Part shown: piece after piece, positions 5,642 through 6,208 of the stretch
Layout: each line of letters starts with the position of its first letter
How positions within the stretch are numbered: position 1 is the stretch's first letter
Origin: JAJFFW01 sp039197915
GTDB lineage: Bacteria; Pseudomonadota; Alphaproteobacteria; Caulobacterales; Parvularculaceae
DNA: 6,208 nt
NCBI GenBank assembly: GCA_039197915.1
Contig: JBCCTV010000191.1
Location: 1-6,208, forward strand
Reading direction: 5' to 3'
Position numbers and translations under genes: made by a program
The notes under the pieces: model-generated
Database searches by the model: none
The model's input: the letters and a program-made list of their open reading frames with translations, nothing else
What the model was told of the DNA's origin: nothing

Positions 5642-6177
5642 TTGGCCTAGCGACACTCCTTGGCGTATCAGCCTTTTTAGTCGGTCTGTATGCCCTTTGG
5701 GCGCGTCGGATTGAGGCGGAAGTCGCCGAAGGCGCCGCAATTGAATGGACCGCGCTTTCGAAGAACGATCCCCAGGTCTTAGCGGGATATGACGAAGAGA
5801 GCTTCGCGAAGGTCTACCGCATCGTTTATTTCCCGCGCTTTCCCGGGTACGCGTTGGCGGCGGCGCTCACTTTTTTGTTTTCGTTTCCGGTCATTTTGGG
5901 CCTGTTGAGCGCTTTGTCGAGCATTCGTCAACGCGCTGGCCTCGGCGACGGATCTGAAACGCTTGCCCGGCTTGTGCCGCTCGGTCCGCGCAGCGCCGGC
6001 GCCGACCAAAATGAGGAAGTTGCGCTGATACTCGCCGATAACTTCAGCGGCTTTTTCTTCTTTTTCGGCATTTTGATTTCTTGGGCGGTAATCTTTGCCT
6101 TTTTCATGGCGCGTTATCATGCGCGCCGGCCGGGCTATTTGCGCGATGAGTTGATCCGCCGGCGGCCTGTCGCGTAA
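5635..6177 (+). CDS. Three-helix membrane protein of unknown function
   Basis: I do not recognise the family. The product has 180 residues with three strongly hydrophobic segments at about 2-22, 72-93 and 138-159, the last containing a run of five Phe (140-144). Between helices 1 and 2 lies a partly acidic segment (26-56), followed by YRIVYFPRFPGY (61-72). Between helices 2 and 3 is a polar loop with several acidic residues (100-130). The tail after helix 3 is strongly basic (RYHARRPGYLRDELIRRRP), which by the positive-inside rule puts the C-terminus in the cytoplasm. Helix 1 at the extreme N-terminus, followed by ARR, could be a signal anchor. The GTG start is supported by AGGGAG eight bases upstream. 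The stop is TAA. Same direction and short spacing suggest cotranscription with the DUF2244 gene, and a shared envelope role is inferred only from that. Confidence 0.8.
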   Translation: MLIGLATLLGVSAFLVGLYALWARRIEAEVAEGAAIEWTALSKNDPQVLAGYDEESFAKVYRIVYFPRFPGYALAAALTFLFSFPVILGLLSALSSIRQRAGLGDGSETLARLVPLGPRSAGADQNEEVALILADNFSGFFFFFGILISWAVIFAFFMARYHARRPGYLRDELIRRRPVA

Positions 6178-6208
6178 CGCTTAGGCTGAAACAAAAAGGC
6201 GATCGCCA

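Overview
The window looks like a chromosomal housekeeping segment from an alphaproteobacterium of moderate-to-high GC content. The evidence is family-level: a DUF2244 membrane protein close to nth, a stand-alone Aas-type synthetase, a TetA-like MFS carrier, and frequent GCG/CGC-rich codons. The order or genus cannot be fixed from the sequence alone. No rRNA, tRNA, CRISPR, insertion sequence or phage gene is visible.

Layout. Four genes run leftward and two run rightward from a divergent start region at about 4795-4911. Leftward, in transcription order: a TetA-like 12-helix MFS transporter (3499-4794); nth, endonuclease III (2679-3509), whose GTG start overlaps the transporter's 3' end; pyrF, orotidine-5'-phosphate decarboxylase (1792-2481); then, after a non-coding gap of about 400 bp, an Aas-family acyl-ACP/acyl-CoA synthetase that starts at 1384 and runs off the left edge of the window. 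Rightward: a DUF2244 membrane protein (4912-5565) and a three-helix membrane protein that I do not recognise (5635-6177).

How the genes relate. MFS and nth overlap and are probably cotranscribed, and pyrF may be read from the same message. The products serve unrelated functions: export, base-excision repair, pyrimidine synthesis and lipid activation. The two rightward genes both encode small membrane proteins and are probably one unit.

No clearly new multi-gene system was found. The most interesting points are: (1) the Nth frame stays open for 66 codons beyond its TGA, encodes a similar Lys/Thr/Pro-rich tail, and closes in an ATGA overlap with the pyrF start; (2) the N-terminus of the DUF2244 protein resembles the catalytic RHG strand of histidine phosphatases; (3) the TetA-like carrier lacks the acidic residue that TetA needs in helix 9; (4) there are structured, unexplained non-coding elements around pyrF and the synthetase gene.
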